Below, one piece after another: positions 62,110 to 64,000 of a stretch of DNA of 64,000 bases (the stretch's first letter is position 1; each line of letters starts with the position of its first letter). The notes under the pieces were generated by a model. The model was not told the origin of the DNA and did not search any database. It was given only the letters and a program-made list of their open reading frames with translations. Origin of the DNA: Mycolicibacterium poriferae (GTDB lineage Bacteria; Actinomycetota; Actinomycetes; Mycobacteriales; Mycobacteriaceae); contig NZ_AP022570.1 in NCBI RefSeq assembly GCF_010728325.1, positions 1,178,001-1,242,000 on the forward strand, read 5' to 3'. The position numbers and the translations under genes were made by a program.

Positions 62110-63219
62110 ATGGATTCCGACGGTCGTCCCGGAGGCCGGTCTGTCGACGCGGACACTCCGGACGCCCGTGACCCGGTCGACTATCCGAAGGTCGTTCTGG
62201 TCACCGGTGCCTGCCGATTCCTGGGCGGCTATCTGACCGCGCGACTGGCGCAGAATCCGCTGATCAATCATGTGATCGCGGTCGATGCGATCGCGCCGAG
62301 CAAGGATCTGCTGCGCCGGATGGGGCGGGCCGAGTTCGTCCGCGCCGACATCCGCAATCCGTTCATCGCCAAGGTCATCCGCAACGGCGAGGTCGACACC
62401 GTCGTGCACGCCGCCGCCGCGTCGTACGCCCCCCGCTCGGGTGGACGTGCCACGCTCAAGGAACTGAACGTGATGGGCGCCATCCAGCTGTTCGCGGCCT
62501 GCCAGAAGGCGCCGTCGGTGCGCCGGGTGATCCTGAAGTCCACCTCTGAGGTGTACGGGTCCAGCGCCCGCGATCCAGTGCTGTTCGCCGAGAGCAGCAG
62601 CCGGCGCAGGCCGCCCGGCGAGGGCTTCGCCCGCGACAGCATCGACATCGAGGGCTACGCGCGGGGGCTGGGCCGGCGCCGATCCGACATCGCGGTCACC
62701 ATTCTGCGGCTGGCCAACATGATCGGTCCGGCGATGGACACGGCGCTGTCGCGCTACCTGGCGGGTCCCGTGGTGCCGACGGTCATCGGTCACGACGCCC
62801 GGATACAGCTGCTGCACGAACAGGACGCGCTCGGGGCGCTGGAGCGGGCCACGATGGCCGGCAAGGCCGGCACCTTCAACGTGGGCGCGGCGGGCATCAT
62901 CATGATGAGCCAGGCGATCCGCCGGGCCGGGCGCCTGGCGCTGCCCGTGCCGCGTTCGGCGCTGGTGGCCGTCGATTCGCTGTGGCGCGCCACCCGCAAC
63001 ACCGAACTGGACCGCGAGCAGCTCGACTACCTCAGCTACGGCCGGGTGATGGACACCACCCGCATGCGCACCGAGTTGGGCTACACCACCAAGTGGACGA
63101 CGGTGGAAGCGTTCGACGACTATGTGCGGGGCCGCGGACTGACACCCATCGTCGATCCGCTCTGGGTGCGCTCCGTGGAGGAACGCGCCGTGGCGGCGGC
63201 GCAGCGCTGGGGACGCTAG
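62110..63219 (+). CDS. galE2: NAD-dependent epimerase/dehydratase-like protein (GalE2 type)
   Basis: A 369-residue extended-SDR protein. N-terminal fold VVLVTGACRFLGGYLTARL (near 28) with Gly spacing retained. Asp in RADIRNP and TSEVYGSSA follow. The catalytic YxxxK expected near residue 182 appears as GYARGLG, so the lysine is missing and epimerase chemistry is doubtful. The place after bS22 matches M. tuberculosis galE2 (Rv0501). Upstream gap 29 bp; followed by an acyltransferase gene. Confidence 0.85.
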   Translation: MDSDGRPGGRSVDADTPDARDPVDYPKVVLVTGACRFLGGYLTARLAQNPLINHVIAVDAIAPSKDLLRRMGRAEFVRADIRNPFIAKVIRNGEVDTVVHAAAASYAPRSGGRATLKELNVMGAIQLFAACQKAPSVRRVILKSTSEVYGSSARDPVLFAESSSRRRPPGEGFARDSIDIEGYARGLGRRRSDIAVTILRLANMIGPAMDTALSRYLAGPVVPTVIGHDARIQLLHEQDALGALERATMAGKAGTFNVGAAGIIMMSQAIRRAGRLALPVPRSALVAVDSLWRATRNTELDREQLDYLSYGRVMDTTRMRTELGYTTKWTTVEAFDDYVRGRGLTPIVDPLWVRSVEERAVAAAQRWGR

Positions 63220-63269
63220 ACTCTTAGGCCGAAGCGGGTCCGGGGGGACTCTGGGAGAGGGTAACGACG

Positions 63270-64000
63270 GTGGCGGGTGAGCCGAAGGCGAAAGTTATTC
63301 CGCTGCACTCGAATTCGGGTCGAGGTGCGGCGCAGCGTCGTGCCGCGGCGCAGCGCGCTGACGCCGCGCGGCGGCACCCGTCGCTGTTGACCGACCCGAC
63401 CGGACGCGCTTCGGCCGAGGAGATCGCCGCGGTGGTCCGCGAGATCGACCAGCACCGGCCCGGATCCCCGGGCGCACCCGAGGGCGACACCACACCCACC
63501 GAGCTGGCCAAGCGTATCGCTGCGGCCGCCGACTTCCTGCGCAAGCGGATGATGGGTGACTACACCGTCGACGAGTTCGGCTTCGATCCGCACCTCAACG
63601 ACGCAATCTTTCTTCCTTTGCTGAGAGTCTTCTTCAACAACTGGTTCCGGGTCGAGGTCAGCGGCGTCGAGAACCTGCCGGAGACCGGTGCCGCGCTGGT
63701 CGTCGCCAACCACGCGGGCGTGCTGCCGTTCGACGGTCTGATGACGCAGGTCGCGGTGCGGGACAAGCACCCCGCCCACCGCGATCTGCGGCTGCTGGCC
63801 GCCGACATGGTGTTCGACATGCCGATGGTGGGCCAGGCCGCTCGCAAGGCCGGACACACGATGGCCTGCACCGACGACGCGCACCGGCTGCTGGCCGCCG
63901 GCGAGCTCACCGCAGTGTTCCCCGAGGGTTACAAGGGGCTCGGCAAGCACTTCAAGGACCGCTACAAGCTGCAGCGATTCGGCCGCGGCGGCTTCGTGTC
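63270..64000 (+). CDS. PlsC-like lysophospholipid acyltransferase, 3' truncated by window
   Basis: The first 243 codons run to the window edge. After a basic, Ala-rich N-terminus (about 100 residues) comes a PlsC/LPLAT fold: VVANHAGVLPFDGLM holds the HX4D catalytic motif, and VFPEGYKGLG the FPEG block. It should transfer an acyl chain to a lysophospholipid or glycerol phosphate derivative. The position after galE2 matches Rv0502. GTG 63270 follows GGGAGAGGG. Confidence 0.85.
   Translation, partial: MAGEPKAKVIPLHSNSGRGAAQRRAAAQRADAARRHPSLLTDPTGRASAEEIAAVVREIDQHRPGSPGAPEGDTTPTELAKRIAAAADFLRKRMMGDYTVDEFGFDPHLNDAIFLPLLRVFFNNWFRVEVSGVENLPETGAALVVANHAGVLPFDGLMTQVAVRDKHPAHRDLRLLAADMVFDMPMVGQAARKAGHTMACTDDAHRLLAAGELTAVFPEGYKGLGKHFKDRYKLQRFGRGGFV

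Overview
The window reads as chromosomal DNA of a fast-growing mycobacterium (Mycolicibacterium type). It is very GC-rich, has many GTG/TTG starts, dense 4-nt ATGA/GTGA overlaps between genes, and mycobacterial hallmark genes: mshA, hbhA, senX3-regX3, ramB, icl, the L,D-transpeptidase lipoprotein LprQ and the 33-residue ribosomal protein bS22. From about 23.3 kb to the right edge the gene order follows M. tuberculosis Rv0462 to Rv0502, with insertions and losses. This synteny is from memory of that genome, not from a search. I see no tRNA, rRNA, insertion sequence, prophage or CRISPR array.

Layout. 0-2.2 kb: ABC drug-export operon (fluoroquinolone-exporter type) with a divergent MarR-like regulator. 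2.3-6 kb: DedA protein, an FAD monooxygenase-TetR operon and a crotonase. 6-7.4 kb: operon of a DUF417/RclC-like membrane protein, an ECF sigma factor and a zinc anti-sigma factor. 7.5-10.5 kb: S9 peptidase, LpqN-type lipoprotein and a small membrane protein. 10.5-11.6 kb: a membrane diguanylate cyclase. 11.6-16.8 kb: a 2,3-butanediol/acetoin block (FMO-type monooxygenase, butanediol dehydrogenase, SDR, GAF-domain regulator) around a perfectly centred operator-like dyad. 16.8-18.2 kb: a metal-loop membrane protein and a DUF779 protein. 18.3-23.3 kb: a complete five-gene Opp/Nik-type ABC importer. 23.3-32.7 kb: lpdC, a second diguanylate cyclase, a hydrolase, ramB, a thioesterase, icl and fadB2, i.e. 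acetate and fatty-acid carbon metabolism with RamB-type operators. 32.7-34.2 kb: a DUF559 protein and a repeat-rich, apparently non-coding island. 34.2-40 kb: PPK2, TetR, DUF445, the HTH regulator-hbhA pair, small envelope proteins and deoC. 40-41.8 kb: DUF2993 protein and a nitrilase-family hydrolase. 41.8-44.9 kb: a guanidine module (guanidine hydrolase-like ureohydrolase divergent from a sodium/solute symporter that carries a guanidine-I/ykkC-type riboswitch leader). 44.9-64 kb: methyltransferase, murB, L,D-transpeptidase, phosphodiesterase, SDR, mshA, gpm1, senX3-regX3, exopolyphosphatase, proC, bS22, a GalE-like protein and the start of an acyltransferase.

How it works together. The right half mixes cell-envelope building (MurB, LprQ, HbhA), redox buffering (MshA), phosphate and polyphosphate handling (SenX3-RegX3, PPK2, Ppx, phosphodiesterase) and central carbon routing (Icl, FadB2, LpdC). 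Inserted between the conserved blocks are accessory modules: guanidine, butanediol/acetoin, peptide or metal import, and ECF stress. The guanidine module is the strongest candidate for an under-described system. Several repeat families (46-bp and 61-bp dyads, stop-codon-spanning tandem duplications, in-gene 27-bp repeats) are also not explained by gene annotation.
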